64,000 nt of DNA from Fischerella sp. CENA71 (GCA_024239075.1 JANBVI010000079.1:62001-126000), one strand, 5' to 3'. Counted from the stretch's first letter, positions 9,019 through 18,689 are shown. The notes: a model not told the origin generated them from the sequence alone. Program-made: numbers and translations.

Positions 9019-10008
9019 ATGCCAATTTATGTTTACTGGGGTGAGGACGATTTTGCTATTGAAAAAGCAGTTGCACTTTTACGCGATCGCATCCTTGACT
9101 CTTCATGGACAAGTTTTAACTATACTACTCTTTCGCCAGATCAAGCTGATGCTGCGATCGCTGGCTTAAATCAAGTGATGACACCACCTTTTGGTGCTGG
9201 TGGCCGTTTGGTATGGCTTGTCAATACAACTATTTGCCAACACTGTCCAGATAATGTGTTATCAGAACTAGGACGAACTTTACCAGTAATTCCCGAAGAT
9301 TCATTTTTATTATTGACTAGCCGTAATAAGCCTGATGAACGGCTCAAGTCTACGAAACTTTTAAAACAATTTGCGGCTGAATATCGTGAATTTCCGTTGA
9401 TTCCACCTTGGAAAACAGAACTATTGGTGCAATCTGTCCAAACTACTGCTCAGGCTGTTGGTGTAAAATTGACTTCTCAAGCAGCAGAAATTTTAGCGGA
9501 AGCTGTAGGCAACGATACACGACTACTGTACAATGAGTTAGAGAAAATACAGCTTTATGCTGGTGGCACAAACAAACCACAAGATATAGATGTTGTTACT
9601 CAGCTAGTTAGAAATACAAATCAGAATAGTTTACAACTAGCAGCAGCCATGAAGGCGGGAGATACAGCCAAAGCTTTAGCTATATTGGCTAATCTCATTA
9701 ATGCTTGTGAACCATCGTTACGGATCATTGCGACACTGATTGGTCAATTTCGTACCTGGTTATGGGTAAAAATCATGGTGGAAAGTGGTGAACGCGATCC
9801 ACAAGCGATCGCCAAAGCTGCTGAAGTCAGCAACCCCAAGCGTATCTATTTTTTACAGCAAGAAGTTAAATCACTTTCTGTACAGCAACTTATTAACTGT
9901 TTACCCCTATTACTAGAATTAGAAGTAAGTCTCAAACAAGGAGCAGCAGAAATGTTAGTACTCCAGACAAAAATTATCGAAATTTGTCAGGTATGTCAAA
10001 GAAAATGA
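9019..10008 (+). CDS. holA: DNA polymerase III subunit delta
   Basis: Delta is the wrench subunit of the clamp loader that opens the beta sliding clamp. The start at 9019 (MPIYVYWGEDDFAIEKAV) is chosen because AGGAGG at 9008-9013 has correct spacing to it; the frame also opens at 8995 but without a ribosome-binding site. The product of 329 residues has the Rossmann-like N-terminal domain with YWGEDDF, the segment NKPDERLKSTKLLKQF (about 100-115), the lid domain, and a C-terminal helical collar (about 210-329, LANLINACEPSLRIIATLIGQ). Length and order match bacterial HolA. Confidence 0.93.
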   Translation: MPIYVYWGEDDFAIEKAVALLRDRILDSSWTSFNYTTLSPDQADAAIAGLNQVMTPPFGAGGRLVWLVNTTICQHCPDNVLSELGRTLPVIPEDSFLLLTSRNKPDERLKSTKLLKQFAAEYREFPLIPPWKTELLVQSVQTTAQAVGVKLTSQAAEILAEAVGNDTRLLYNELEKIQLYAGGTNKPQDIDVVTQLVRNTNQNSLQLAAAMKAGDTAKALAILANLINACEPSLRIIATLIGQFRTWLWVKIMVESGERDPQAIAKAAEVSNPKRIYFLQQEVKSLSVQQLINCLPLLLELEVSLKQGAAEMLVLQTKIIEICQVCQRK

Positions 10009-10118
10009 GTAAAAATCTGAATGTAGCCGAAATTGACTTTTTTCTTGGAACTTCTCTCTCCAAAAATTATTCATTCTAATTAACATAATGATATTTGTAG
10101 TTGTTTTGAACACATCAA

Positions 10119-10595
10119 ATGAACAGACTGTATCAACTATTGTGCCGACCTAAGCTAACTCAAATGCTTTCTCAAAGTGTGTTGTTTCGCTCTTTGACTA
10201 TAGCTAGTTTTTTCTCTACGGTTTTGATATTTAGCTCAACAGTTCATGCTCAAAATTCTCCCAGCAACAATAAAGATATACTCAACTACTCTAGAGTTTT
10301 ATTACGCATTGAACCAGAACGACAGCAAGCTTTTGATCAAATTAAGAAAATTATTGGTGATCGAGAGATTCCTAAGATTGTTTGTAGTGAACCCAGTAGC
10401 TTCAACTCTCTACCATCACAGGCTAAAGATATAGCAGTCAATTACTGCAATCGTTCCCAGCAAATCGTTGAATCCAATGGTCTTAGCATTGATGAATTTA
10501 ACCAGATTACTCTCCAGCTACAAAATAATGAAGACTTAAAACGACAGATTTATAATAATTTAATTCGTTTACAAAAAAGACCTAATGATCAATAG
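10119..10595 (+). CDS. DUF4168 domain-containing secreted protein
   Basis: A 158-residue protein. A long N-terminal region ends in a hydrophobic signal segment (about 25-44, SLTIASFFSTVLIF...VHAQ) with a likely cleavage after HAQ. The mature part is helical: YSRVLLRIEPERQQAFDQIK, then FNQITLQLQNNEDLKRQI, the paired-helix arrangement of DUF4168. Two cysteines (CSEPSS and YCNRS) could form a disulphide in the periplasm, which is unusual for the family as I remember it. Function unknown. Single gene; no strong terminator is visible. Confidence 0.75.
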   Translation: MNRLYQLLCRPKLTQMLSQSVLFRSLTIASFFSTVLIFSSTVHAQNSPSNNKDILNYSRVLLRIEPERQQAFDQIKKIIGDREIPKIVCSEPSSFNSLPSQAKDIAVNYCNRSQQIVESNGLSIDEFNQITLQLQNNEDLKRQIYNNLIRLQKRPNDQ

Positions 10596-10619
10596 ATAAA
10601 AGCTACTGACATTTTATAT

Positions 10620-11243
10620 TTAGATACTATATAGAGTGCTTGTAGAAAATTGACTTTCTAAGAAGTTTTGCCGTCGTTTAGCATGAATATTCTTCATATG
10701 TTTTTTAACAGTGTTGATACTTATGTAAAGATAAGATGCAATTTCTTTATAACTATAATTAGCTCTATATAGACACCAAATATCAGTTTCTCGCTGTGTG
10801 AGATTATATTGTGCAACTTCTGCGATCGCTAAGTTTCTCATTGACTCATAACGATTTTCAATCGTAACTAAAAAACCAGAATATTTGCATTTAGTTAAAT
10901 CAAGCCATCTCACACGGACTCGAAAGATTTTTGTCTTATTAATTGAAATTTCATCAGACAAAAAAAATACTTTATTCAGGGAATGATTACGATTGACAAG
11001 TAATAACTCACAAATATGCCAAATAGCTTGTGGTAATTTGTGATATTCATAGCTATCTTGTTGCAGCTGATGAAAAATATGATGTGCTGATGCATTAGCA
11101 TAAATAAGTTCACCCGCTTCACTAATAATTAGTAATCCATCTTGCAAGCTTTCCATAACTTCTTGCAAGAAATCTGCTTGCTGACAAGAACGGTATTTAA
11201 GATTATCTTTTGAATTTAGTAGTAAATCTGTGAAAGCGGTCAT
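10620..11243 (-). CDS. PAS-LuxR family transcriptional regulator
   Basis: A 207-residue DNA-binding protein. Residues 20-130 read as a PAS sensor domain (VMESLQDGLLIISEAGELIYANASA), and residues 145-200 are a LuxR-type helix-turn-helix (LTQRETDIWCLYRANYSYKE, then SYLYISINTVKKHMKNIHAK). No receiver domain is present, so it is not a standard response regulator; it probably senses a small ligand or redox state and binds DNA directly. Convergent with the DUF4168 gene (24 bp apart). About 520 bp of gap lie behind its start, ample for autoregulation, but no operator was recognised. Target genes cannot be inferred. Confidence 0.82.
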   Translation of the reverse strand: MTAFTDLLLNSKDNLKYRSCQQADFLQEVMESLQDGLLIISEAGELIYANASAHHIFHQLQQDSYEYHKLPQAIWHICELLLVNRNHSLNKVFFLSDEISINKTKIFRVRVRWLDLTKCKYSGFLVTIENRYESMRNLAIAEVAQYNLTQRETDIWCLYRANYSYKEIASYLYISINTVKKHMKNIHAKRRQNFLESQFSTSTLYSI

Positions 11244-11764
11244 AGTAACTTAATTTATTTGAAAAATTTGATTTTGAATTAATTTGAATACAAATTCAAA
11301 ATTCGTTCATAGTCGTGCTGAAGCGCAACCACAAACCAAAAACCTGTGGTACAGATGAGATTTTATTTAAGTTCCAAAATATTTTAGAAACCTATATTGA
11401 TTGAAATTGACATAATTTAAATACAAATCTTTGATTGCTGATTTCGGATATATAGCAATCCTTATAATTTGTGATAATCGCAGAGCTTAGATCCCCGACT
11501 TCTCTTAAGAAGTCGGGGATCTTGTTTCTCACGAATGATTTAGAAATGTTATGTTACTGAGATTTTAATATTTGATTTTATACTTTATACATGATTGGTA
11601 TCAGTTGATTCCGACTCCCGATCCCTACTTTCAAGATAAGTAACATCCCGACTCATCTATGCAAATTAAAACTATATTCTTTTTTACATTTTTTTAGAGA
11701 ATCGTTAACTATAACATAAACTCCGTATGTTCGCGCCATTGAGTGCGTTACTATCCTAAATAAT
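11244..11764. other. Intergenic region with a strong 15-bp hairpin
   Basis: The stem AGATCCCCGACTTCT (11489-11503), loop CTTA and AGAAGTCGGGGATCT (11508-11522) are perfectly paired. This ATCCCCGACTTCT hairpin is a recurrent dispersed palindrome in Nostocales as I know them. It is followed by TGTTTCTC, so a terminator role is possible though the T-run is poor. The rest of the gap is AT-rich with no gene. Confidence 0.5.
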
Positions 11765-12142
11765 GTGACATTACCAGAACATATGGAGCCAGAAACTTTA
11801 CCAACCGAGGTAATTTTGACGCATCCGCGTCAATCCCTCGGTAGTGTGAAACTTGATTGGATACCGCAACCGGGAAATTATCTTGATCTAGAGGGAAAAA
11901 CGTATGCTGTTTTAGAACGTCGTCACCGTTATCAGCTTAAGTCGGGGCGTTACCGTTTGTATAAAATAGCTTTGTATGTGCAATCTGCTAAACGACCAGA
12001 AGAAAAAAGCTGGTTAAATGGACGTTGGATTGTCGGCAATGCTAATTGCCGCTACAATGCTCATTCAGAAATTATTCGCTGTGCGGTTAATCCAGAAGGT
12101 CCATGCGAATCTTGCCGCTACTATGAAATCAGTGAACAGTAA
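11765..12142 (+). CDS. DUF6464 family protein
   Basis: A small cyanobacterial protein of unknown function, up to 125 residues from the GTG at 11765 or 119 from the ATG at 11783 (MEPETLPTEV); I cannot decide between them and neither has a strong ribosome-binding site. The conserved block runs through GNYLDLEGKTYAVLERRHRY and SGRYRLYKIALYVQ, then ends in CRYNAHSEIIRCAVNP...CESCRYYE. Four cysteines there could bind a metal or form disulphides, but the spacing fits no classic zinc finger. It is convergent with fmt, 72 bp away. Confidence 0.75.
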   Translation: MTLPEHMEPETLPTEVILTHPRQSLGSVKLDWIPQPGNYLDLEGKTYAVLERRHRYQLKSGRYRLYKIALYVQSAKRPEEKSWLNGRWIVGNANCRYNAHSEIIRCAVNPEGPCESCRYYEISEQ

Positions 12143-12214
12143 TCACTTATCAGTTATCAGTTGGTAGCTGTTTGCTGGTAAATAGTAACTAGTAGCTGAA
12201 TCAGCCTTCTGGCT

Positions 12215-13222
12215 TTATCCTTGAATATTTTCAAATACTTCTCCTACTTTTAAACGCATACCATTTACAAAATCCCATCCCGACTGGGGACGTTTCCCAG
12301 CTAGCTGAACTTCTCGTAAAACTAACAAACCATCTCCTGTTTGCGCGATCGCTCCTATCCCCTTGCAAATGCTTACTACTTCCCCTGGATTACCTAATAC
12401 TGTTGACGAATTAGATTCTTCTTGGAGATATTCCTGAAGCTCCAATGGTAGTTCCTGCCAGTAAGTAGAGTCAAGGGGAGCGGTTGCAGTAATTTTTATT
12501 GGTTGGTTGCGAAAGCTAGTGATACAGTTGGGGTAAAAGCCTCTGATTTGATTGTGTAATTGGAGCGCGCTCTTTGACCAATCCAATTGGTAATCTTCCT
12601 TTTTAATCAAAGGTGCATAGGTAGCCTCAGAATTATCTTGAGGAATTGGCTCAATCTCTCCACGTTTTAAACCGAGCAAAGTTTGTACTAGTAAATCTGC
12701 ACCTGTTGTGGCTAGTTTTTCCGCTAAATCTTGAGCATTATCTAATAAGTTGATTGGTGTAGTAGCTTTTAATAGCATGGCGCCAGTATCCATACCCGCA
12801 TCCATCAACATAGTCGTGATCCCTGTTTCTTTTTCCCCGTCATACAAACACCACTGAATTGGAGCTGCACCCCGGTACTTGGGTAAAATCGAGCCATGTA
12901 CATTCACACAACCTAATTTAGGCATATCCAAAATTTCTTGAGAGAGAATTTGCCCATAGGCGATCACCACAAATACATCAGCGCCTATTTCTCTAAGTTG
13001 AGTGAGAGTTTCAGCATCTTTTTTGACTCGCTGGGGTTGCCATACTGGTAAAGTGTGAGTAGTCGCAACAGTTTTTATCGGCGAAGGTATTAGCTGATTT
13101 CCTCTACCTCGGCGCTTGTCAGGCTGGGTAACAACTGCTAATACCTCAAACTCTGGATGATTCAGCAATTTTTCCAGAGTCGGAACCGCAAATTGGGGAG
13201 TACCAAAGAATACAACTTTCAT
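12215..13222 (-). CDS. fmt: Methionyl-tRNA formyltransferase
   Basis: Fmt formylates Met-tRNA of the initiator type using 10-formyl-tetrahydrofolate, before translation starts. The 335-residue product starts [20 protein letters not shown] and carries the conserved [19 protein letters not shown] block near 105-125 (Asn/His catalytic region) and the Asp-containing [17 protein letters not shown]-terminal OB-fold domain (about 205-335) holds the acceptor-end contacts and ends with [15 protein letters not shown]. Length is normal. The ATG at 13222 is directly behind an unremarkable leader. Nothing unusual; single gene. Confidence 0.96.
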   Translation of the reverse strand: MKVVFFGTPQFAVPTLEKLLNHPEFEVLAVVTQPDKRRGRGNQLIPSPIKTVATTHTLPVWQPQRVKKDAETLTQLREIGADVFVVIAYGQILSQEILDMPKLGCVNVHGSILPKYRGAAPIQWCLYDGEKETGITTMLMDAGMDTGAMLLKATTPINLLDNAQDLAEKLATTGADLLVQTLLGLKRGEIEPIPQDNSEATYAPLIKKEDYQLDWSKSALQLHNQIRGFYPNCITSFRNQPIKITATAPLDSTYWQELPLELQEYLQEESNSSTVLGNPGEVVSICKGIGAIAQTGDGLLVLREVQLAGKRPQSGWDFVNGMRLKVGEVFENIQG

Positions 13223-14177
13223 GGTTTGTCAATGCTCAAGGATCATTAGTAGAGATAGAGACGCGAGGAACATCGCGTCTGTACAATGGTTAATGGTCAA
13301 TGCTCAAGAGTCAATAGTACTTTGTTAGTATTTATTCTCTTTACAAGCCTTACCAATGACAAATGATAAATGACGATCCTCACCAGTTAGTTTTAATTTG
13401 TGCGGATTTAGACCAGTAGAGTTATAATATATGAACTGAGTACCCAGTCAGTATAAACTGTATCTGTTACAACCAAGCTCTACTCTTCGGCTTCGTCTAG
13501 CAGCAAGCCAACCAGCGTCTACTATAATCAACATCTATTTTTATAAATTTTTCCAAGAAGCCATCTGCTTTCGCCGAGCTTCTAGGCTAGGGTGTGTTAC
13601 CAAGATTACTATCGGCAAAAGGTTCTGTTGTTGAAGTTGTTCTCAATATAGATTTCTTTTAGCTAAACTTTAATTAGTTATGGCTTGAGTTCGTTGAATT
13701 AGAACAATACTTTACTTTTGCTAAATTCCTGAGTCTAACTGCACATAGTCCCTATCGATAAAGTTTAATCTGGTAGGAACAAAATATACAGGTTTGCTCT
13801 GCCAATTTCAACCTACTCATCTTTGATACCTCTAGTAGTCAATATCACAAATTAATTACAAATTAAGTAATGACTACAGAGTGATGCTTAGATGCTGATT
13901 AAACTGGGTTTTAGCGTCAGCAAAAATTTTGTCCGATAGTGACAAGCGTCAACTTAATGAGCAGTCAGTGTCGTGCTAGTATATTTTGCTAGCTTGTATT
14001 GGCTGGTAGTCTTTTGTAAGAATTCTTACAGGAGAGTTTGTAAAATTATGGCAAATTTTAGTGATTTATCTAGTGAATACAGTTAGTTTCCTGTTATACA
14101 TATAATCGAAAGTCTGCCCCGTAACTATAACTGGCGTCATTTCTCACACAGCAACCGCCCTCTAGTAGAGTCAACCA
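13223..14177. other. Long intergenic region with hairpin and 16-bp palindrome
   Basis: A 955-bp gap without a credible gene. It contains an AGACGCGA-GGAACA-TCGCGTCT hairpin (13259-13280), short CAATGCTCAAG direct repeats on either side of it, and a perfect 16-bp palindrome TGTAAGAATTCTTACA (14015-14030), 148 bp before the next gene. The palindrome looks like a regulator site. The remaining AT-rich stretch probably holds the promoter of the downstream gene. Confidence 0.4.
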
Positions 14178-15482
14178 ATGCTTAAACATCTTTTGCTGTC
14201 AGGATGGTTTCGCGTACAACCATTCTTCAAGTATGTTGTTGTCTTGATGCTGATCGCGCCCCTAGTGGATGCATCTAGTCACTCTTCCTCAGCGCAATCA
14301 CAAACAGCTAAAAGTACTTCGATGATGACGGAGTTAGCATCTGCTTCAACGCCAACAGATGCTAGAAATATCTCTAGTCAGACTCAAGTATCAAAACTAG
14401 CTAATATTGACTCTTTGGCAGGCAAACACCACTCCTTACAAGTGTCTACAGCTACTGAACCACAAATACTAATAGTGGATAAAGTAGAGTCTTGGGCAGG
14501 AGAAGGCGATTCTCTATCGGTGATTGAAATACCAGACAACAACTCATTGGCGGCGGTAGAACTCGCACCAGCCAAGGTGCAACCAGACTCTGTATCTGGA
14601 GAACTGTCTACTAGTCAAATCAGTTTAGTGGAAAAATTAAAGGCTGCAAAACTACAGTCTTTAAATGACGATAAGATTTATCTATCAATGGATAAGTCTG
14701 CTAGTTCATCACCTCAAGCTGCTGCGATAGTAACTCCAGAGTACAAAGAATTACCTGTAGTTGAACAATCTGAGCAAGCACAACAAGAACAGCAAGATCC
14801 GATCGCCAGTCCGCATCCAATTCCTTGGAATTGGATCATGACTACACATCAAACTGTTAGTTCTAAAAACGGTTCTGGAGTTCGCTATTATCGCAGTCTA
14901 CCTGTAGTTTCTCCAGATGGTAGATATGCTGCTTACAGCCGTGTCCAATTAGAAGTAAAACCAGAACTCTATAACAGCCGTGTCAGCAGCGTTTTGTTCT
15001 TAGAAGACAGACAAACTGGGAAATTGCGGGTAGTATCTTCCACCTCTCGCAACATGGATACTTTAATTAATGCCAAAGTTACCAATGATGCAAATGGCGA
15101 AGGGACAATTGGGGTATTAGTTCCCGTCAGTTGGTCAGAAAAAGGCGATCGCTTCCTAGCACGCAAATTTGAAGCTGTATTTAATACGTCTGACGCTACA
15201 GATAGAGCGGTAATTTGGGATCGACAAAGCGATCGCATTAACACCATCTCTCCTGCTTATGATGAGCAAGAACATGAAAAAATTGCCGTACTCTTAGGCT
15301 GGAGTAAAACCCAACCTAATAAGATTCTATTCCGTAGTGGTGAAATGGGCGAAGAAGAATGGCCTGTATTGGCAGTTTCTTACGATGGTAGTACAGCTAT
15401 AGCCACAGACACAGATAAAGCAGTAACTTTTGGTGAAAAAGTCAAAGAAGTCTGGCCTGGCCCGCAAGTAGCTTATCGTTGA
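14178..15482 (+). CDS. Conserved hypothetical secreted protein
   Basis: A 434-residue product with a signal peptide (about 15-38, KYVVVLMLIAPLVDASS) and a long low-complexity Ser/Thr/Ala/Gln-rich linker (40-210). The C-terminal half (about 215-434) is the folded part: IPWNWIMTTHQTVS, VVSPDGRYAAYSRVQLE, PVSWSEKGDRFLARKFEAVF and VLAVSYDGSTAIATDTDKAV. Segments such as SPDGRYAAYSR and YDGSTA recall WD40-like/TolB beta-propeller blades, but too few blades are visible to call a propeller. Function is unknown. It lies behind a 950-bp gap containing a 16-bp palindrome, so it may be regulated. Confidence 0.6.
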   Translation: MLKHLLLSGWFRVQPFFKYVVVLMLIAPLVDASSHSSSAQSQTAKSTSMMTELASASTPTDARNISSQTQVSKLANIDSLAGKHHSLQVSTATEPQILIVDKVESWAGEGDSLSVIEIPDNNSLAAVELAPAKVQPDSVSGELSTSQISLVEKLKAAKLQSLNDDKIYLSMDKSASSSPQAAAIVTPEYKELPVVEQSEQAQQEQQDPIASPHPIPWNWIMTTHQTVSSKNGSGVRYYRSLPVVSPDGRYAAYSRVQLEVKPELYNSRVSSVLFLEDRQTGKLRVVSSTSRNMDTLINAKVTNDANGEGTIGVLVPVSWSEKGDRFLARKFEAVFNTSDATDRAVIWDRQSDRINTISPAYDEQEHEKIAVLLGWSKTQPNKILFRSGEMGEEEWPVLAVSYDGSTAIATDTDKAVTFGEKVKEVWPGPQVAYR

Positions 15483-15748
15483 AAATTTCTCTAACCCTCC
15501 TCACCTCACAAAGGGGAGGGGAGAAAACAATTAAAAATTAAAAATTGGGAAGAGGTATAAGGAAGAAGGGATTTTATTGAGTGCAGGATTTGGGTTATTT
15601 ATTTTCTGGAGTTTTCTAAGTAAAAATTATTAATTCAATATATATTGAGAATTATTATTAATTGTAAATTTATGCGATCGCTCCAACAATGATGAATGAT
15701 GAACTATGCTTTTTCATAATTCACCATTGATAATTCATTATTTTGATC

Positions 15749-15994
15749 ATGTCTCAAGAATTTCCCATAGGTAGCAAAGTCCGCGTCATCGCCTTACCGC
15801 CCTACGTCAAAACAGCCGATCCCATGCCTATGTTACGTCCGCCTGATGTGATTCGTATTGGCGAAGAAGGTGTGGTATTGGATCGTCGTCCTGCTGGATA
15901 CTGGGGTGTCCGTTTTAGTAAAGGGGCTTTTTTAATGGAAAGCCAATATATTGAAAGTGTAGAAGCTAGCAAAGCTGAGAATAGCGACGAGTAA
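15749..15994 (+). CDS. sipA: Regulatory protein SipA
   Basis: SipA is the small beta-barrel protein that binds the histidine kinase NblS (Hik33/DspA) and modulates stress responses, as established in Synechococcus and Synechocystis. The 81-residue product carries the nearly invariant SKVRVIALPPYVKTADPMPM and GEEGVVLDRRPAGYWGVRF. Start at the ATG of 15749 (MSQEF); a TTG two codons earlier (15743) is in frame but unlikely. prxQ follows 38 bp downstream in the same direction, so they may share a transcript. DUF3148 is the family name. Confidence 0.93.
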   Translation: MSQEFPIGSKVRVIALPPYVKTADPMPMLRPPDVIRIGEEGVVLDRRPAGYWGVRFSKGAFLMESQYIESVEASKAENSDE

Positions 15995-16032
15995 TTGTAA
16001 ACTTGTGTTAAGTTGTGATTCTGGTCAGCACA

Positions 16033-16590
16033 ATGACTTCTCGCCGCCATTTTTTAACTATATTATTCGCTAGTTGTTTGACACTCATCAGTTGGTTAAA
16101 TTTTGTCCCAGTAGCTAACGCCTTGGGTGGAAAACTTCCCGCTATTAATCAACCTGCACCAGAGTTTTCTTTACCAACCAACTCTGGCGAAGGTAAAATT
16201 TCCCTTTCTGATTATCGTGGTCAATGGGTAGTTCTTTACTTTTATCCCAAAGATTTCACCCCAGGTTGTACTATAGAGGCCCGTCGGTTTCAGCAAGATT
16301 TACCCAAATATCTGGAAAAAAATGCACAAGTAATTGGTATTAGTGCGGACGATATAAATTCTCATGCCGAATTTTGTGATTCCGAAGGACTAAAATTTCC
16401 TCTGTTGGCAGATACAACAGGCGCAGTTAGCAAAGCTTACGGTTCTTGGATGAGCTTTATTTCTGTGCGTCATACATTTATCATCGATCCCCAGGGTATT
16501 GTGCGAGAGACTTTTGTCAAAGTTAATCCAGCCATTCATAGCCAAGAAGTGCTAGTCCGACTAGAGGAATTGCAACAAACCACCTCCTAG
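16033..16590 (+). CDS. prxQ: Peroxiredoxin PrxQ/Bcp, exported
   Basis: PrxQ is a thioredoxin-dependent peroxidase. The peroxidatic cysteine is in DFTPGCTIEARRF and the resolving cysteine five residues later in the family is replaced by Glu-Ala-Arg; a second cysteine in HAEFCDSEGLKF could resolve instead, so it may work as an atypical 2-Cys or a 1-Cys enzyme. The start at 16033 (MTSRRHFLTILF) is preferred over the GTG/ATT-led 16015; it gives a Tat- or Sec-like signal (RRHFLTILFASCLTLISWL) ending near ANA, so the enzyme is lumenal or periplasmic. The gene probably forms an operon with sipA. Confidence 0.88.
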   Translation: MTSRRHFLTILFASCLTLISWLNFVPVANALGGKLPAINQPAPEFSLPTNSGEGKISLSDYRGQWVVLYFYPKDFTPGCTIEARRFQQDLPKYLEKNAQVIGISADDINSHAEFCDSEGLKFPLLADTTGAVSKAYGSWMSFISVRHTFIIDPQGIVRETFVKVNPAIHSQEVLVRLEELQQTTS

Positions 16591-16890
16591 CATTCAACTA
16601 GAGTAAAGTCAGCTTTTAGCTGAGTGGTACGAACTTTTTCGGCTGTGTAGCAGACGTGTAGCAAGATCCCACAGGGTAATTTCGCGTCTCTACACAGCAA
16701 TCAATAGTTATTGATAATTAGCTTTAGACTTATTAGTAAGAGTCATTGATCATTAGTTATTGATGAGCAATCCTCTAAATTTATTTATGGTGGTTCCCTC
16801 CGCTAGTCCCCCATCTCGATAGAAGCCAAGAAGGGGGCTGATCTCACCTGTTCCCTCTTAATTTGAACTTTTACTTCTGGACTAATAACT
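16591..16890. repeat. Intergenic repeats, GTGTAGCAGACGTGTAGC type
   Basis: The gap holds an imperfect palindrome around GCTGTGTAGCAGACGTG ... CGCGTCTCTACACAGC (16641-16700) and an AGTCCCCC/GGGGGCT hairpin near 16808-16841. These belong to dispersed repeat families; no gene is evident. Confidence 0.45.
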
Positions 16891-17379
16891 ATGAATTTTA
16901 AAAGCGAAGTAAATCTTAAAGATAATACACAAAACTTAAATTTTTCTCAGCCCACTATCACCCGTAAACCATTGGAATTACTCAGAGATACTGAGGCTTT
17001 ACTACGGCGTCCAACAGTAGCAACATTAGTACCACTACTGCCACCAAAGTTAGGAGATAACTTACAAATTGCCTCTTCGGTAGCAGAAGAATCATTATAT
17101 GAATTAGCAGAAATCGACTTAGAGACGATCAGCGATTGGGAACTACGGCCTTTACGGATACGGATTGGGTTAAGTTTTGTTGGGTTTGGAGCGCTGATGA
17201 CCGTTTTGCTGCTACTTTACCTCAATACTCTGCACTCACAATTAAGTCCAATTGAGCAGATCGGAAAATATTGGCATCAATATGTTTGGTTTGTTTGCTT
17301 AGGCGTAACTGGCATGTTCATTCTAGGGCGAGAGGCAATGCGTCCGATTAACAAACCTCGAAAATCAGGTAAAAAATGA
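16891..17379 (+). CDS. Conserved hypothetical two-helix membrane protein
   Basis: A 162-residue protein. The first half is soluble and polar (RDTEALLRRPTVATLVPLLPP, then an acidic VAEESLYELAEIDLETI). The second half has two hydrophobic helices: IGLSFVGFGALMTVLLLLYL (about 93-112) and YVWFVCLGVTGMFILGREAM (about 132-151), followed by a basic tail, so both termini are predicted in the cytosol. I do not recognise a family. Unlinked to its neighbours by spacing. Confidence 0.6.
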   Translation: MNFKSEVNLKDNTQNLNFSQPTITRKPLELLRDTEALLRRPTVATLVPLLPPKLGDNLQIASSVAEESLYELAEIDLETISDWELRPLRIRIGLSFVGFGALMTVLLLLYLNTLHSQLSPIEQIGKYWHQYVWFVCLGVTGMFILGREAMRPINKPRKSGKK

Positions 17380-17677
17380 ATTCGCGTCATCCCAACTAAA
17401 CTAATTTGATTGTGAAACCAGGTTCAAGGATTTTTCTCGAACTAGCACTAAAGCATGTGTATTAGTATATTTTATCCATGCTAATAACAACATAGTTTAC
17501 ACACCTCGCTGTTACTGATATTATTTTCTCAAAGTAAAAATAACTCAAACTGAGAAATCTATAAAGTTAAGTAAAGAACATAGACAGCAGCTCTTGCAAA
17601 CCTAAAGGATGTTAGAGCAAAAAGATCGATTCAATAAACATAACCTCAACATATTGCCGTAAGGATAGGTGGCGAAT

Positions 17678-17872
17678 ATGGAGCCGAGAAGACTTGCACA
17701 ATTCCTTAACTTTTTGCAAGAAGATTTAGCAATTCCTAACGCTGACCTACAGTTAGCATTACGACACCCTGAACAGACTCCAAATTTGTTACCAATAATT
17801 CTGTGGCAATACGGACTGGTAACATTGAACCAGCTGGATCGTATTTTTGACTGGTTGCAGAGGAATGTTTGA
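17678..17872 (+). CDS. DUF2949 domain-containing protein
   Basis: A 64-residue protein from the ATG at 17678, with an in-frame GTG at 17669 as an alternative; AAGGA at 17661-17665 lies 12 bases before the ATG and 3 before the GTG, which favours neither strongly. The sequence LAQFLNFLQEDLAIPNADLQ and LPIILWQYGLVTLNQLDRIF is the typical two-helix DUF2949 signature, a cyanobacteria-only family of unknown function. Single gene. Confidence 0.8.
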   Translation: MEPRRLAQFLNFLQEDLAIPNADLQLALRHPEQTPNLLPIILWQYGLVTLNQLDRIFDWLQRNV

Positions 17873-18075
17873 GGTTAAGCCACAATGAAAACACAAAAAC
17901 GTCTTGGAATTCTGACTAAGTGGTGATGAATATTGACAAGAAATTACCAATTATGCATCTACCGATTATTGCTGTAACCTGCCATTGTGTTTTGCAAAAA
18001 CGCACCCTACTAGGAATTTGATACCATTAACAAAGTGGGCGATCGCACCTCTGGAGCAGATTTTGCAAAAACACT

Positions 18076-18654
18076 ATGGCAAAGCGTAAAAAAAGCAATC
18101 TTCAATGGATTAAAGAAACGCTTGAACTAAAACCCGATCATCATTGGGAATCTCCATCTGGCTACAAAATTTTTGTTGCAGGTAGGGGGGCTGTTCGCTT
18201 TAATGTTCCCCAAGATTGGGTTTTGGAGCCACAAGAAAAATCATTTAAGTTCCTCGATCAAAAACCGCCTAACGATGATTGTTGCTTAGAAGTATCTTTT
18301 AATCGCCTTCCACCCAATGACTGGAGTCTGTTTCCACTCAAACCCACTTTAAAGAAAGTCATAGACAACGACGAACGCAACGTTATTGAGAAGGGAGAAA
18401 TTGTTACTGTCAAGCGCCAAACAGCCAGAATTATGTGGGCAGAGATTAAGTTTATCGACACTCAGGAAGAACCACGAGAAGCTTTTTCGCGAACTTGCAT
18501 TGGTTTGGGGTCGAATGTGCAATGCTTAATTACATTTGATTATTGGGCAGATCAAGTAGAACAGCTAACACCAGTTTGGGATGAAGTGATGCGTAGTCTC
18601 ACGCTAGGGTTGTATATTCGCGATCCAAAAACTGGTTTAGCTTTCCCAGATTAA
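18076..18654 (+). CDS. Conserved hypothetical cyanobacterial protein
   Basis: A 192-residue cytosolic protein with a basic N-terminus (MAKRKKSNLQWIKETLELKP). The central part alternates strands: YKIFVAGRGAVRFNVPQDWV, KFLDQKPPNDDCCLEVSFN, VTVKRQTARIMWAEIKF, and TCIGLGSNVQCLITFDYWAD before an amphipathic WDEVMRSLTLGLYI helix. The arrangement recalls PsbP-like or Mog1-like folds, which is only a fold guess. No family name is known to me. No neighbour is close enough to suggest an operon. Confidence 0.6.
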   Translation: MAKRKKSNLQWIKETLELKPDHHWESPSGYKIFVAGRGAVRFNVPQDWVLEPQEKSFKFLDQKPPNDDCCLEVSFNRLPPNDWSLFPLKPTLKKVIDNDERNVIEKGEIVTVKRQTARIMWAEIKFIDTQEEPREAFSRTCIGLGSNVQCLITFDYWADQVEQLTPVWDEVMRSLTLGLYIRDPKTGLAFPD

Positions 18655-18689
18655 ACCATTCCTCTTAGTGTCTTTGTGAAATAATTATT

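Noticed and set aside
17410-17450. tRNA-like GGTTCAAGGA near 17420
   Set aside because: The rest of the cloverleaf is missing; the same was true of other TTCAA-type matches in the window.
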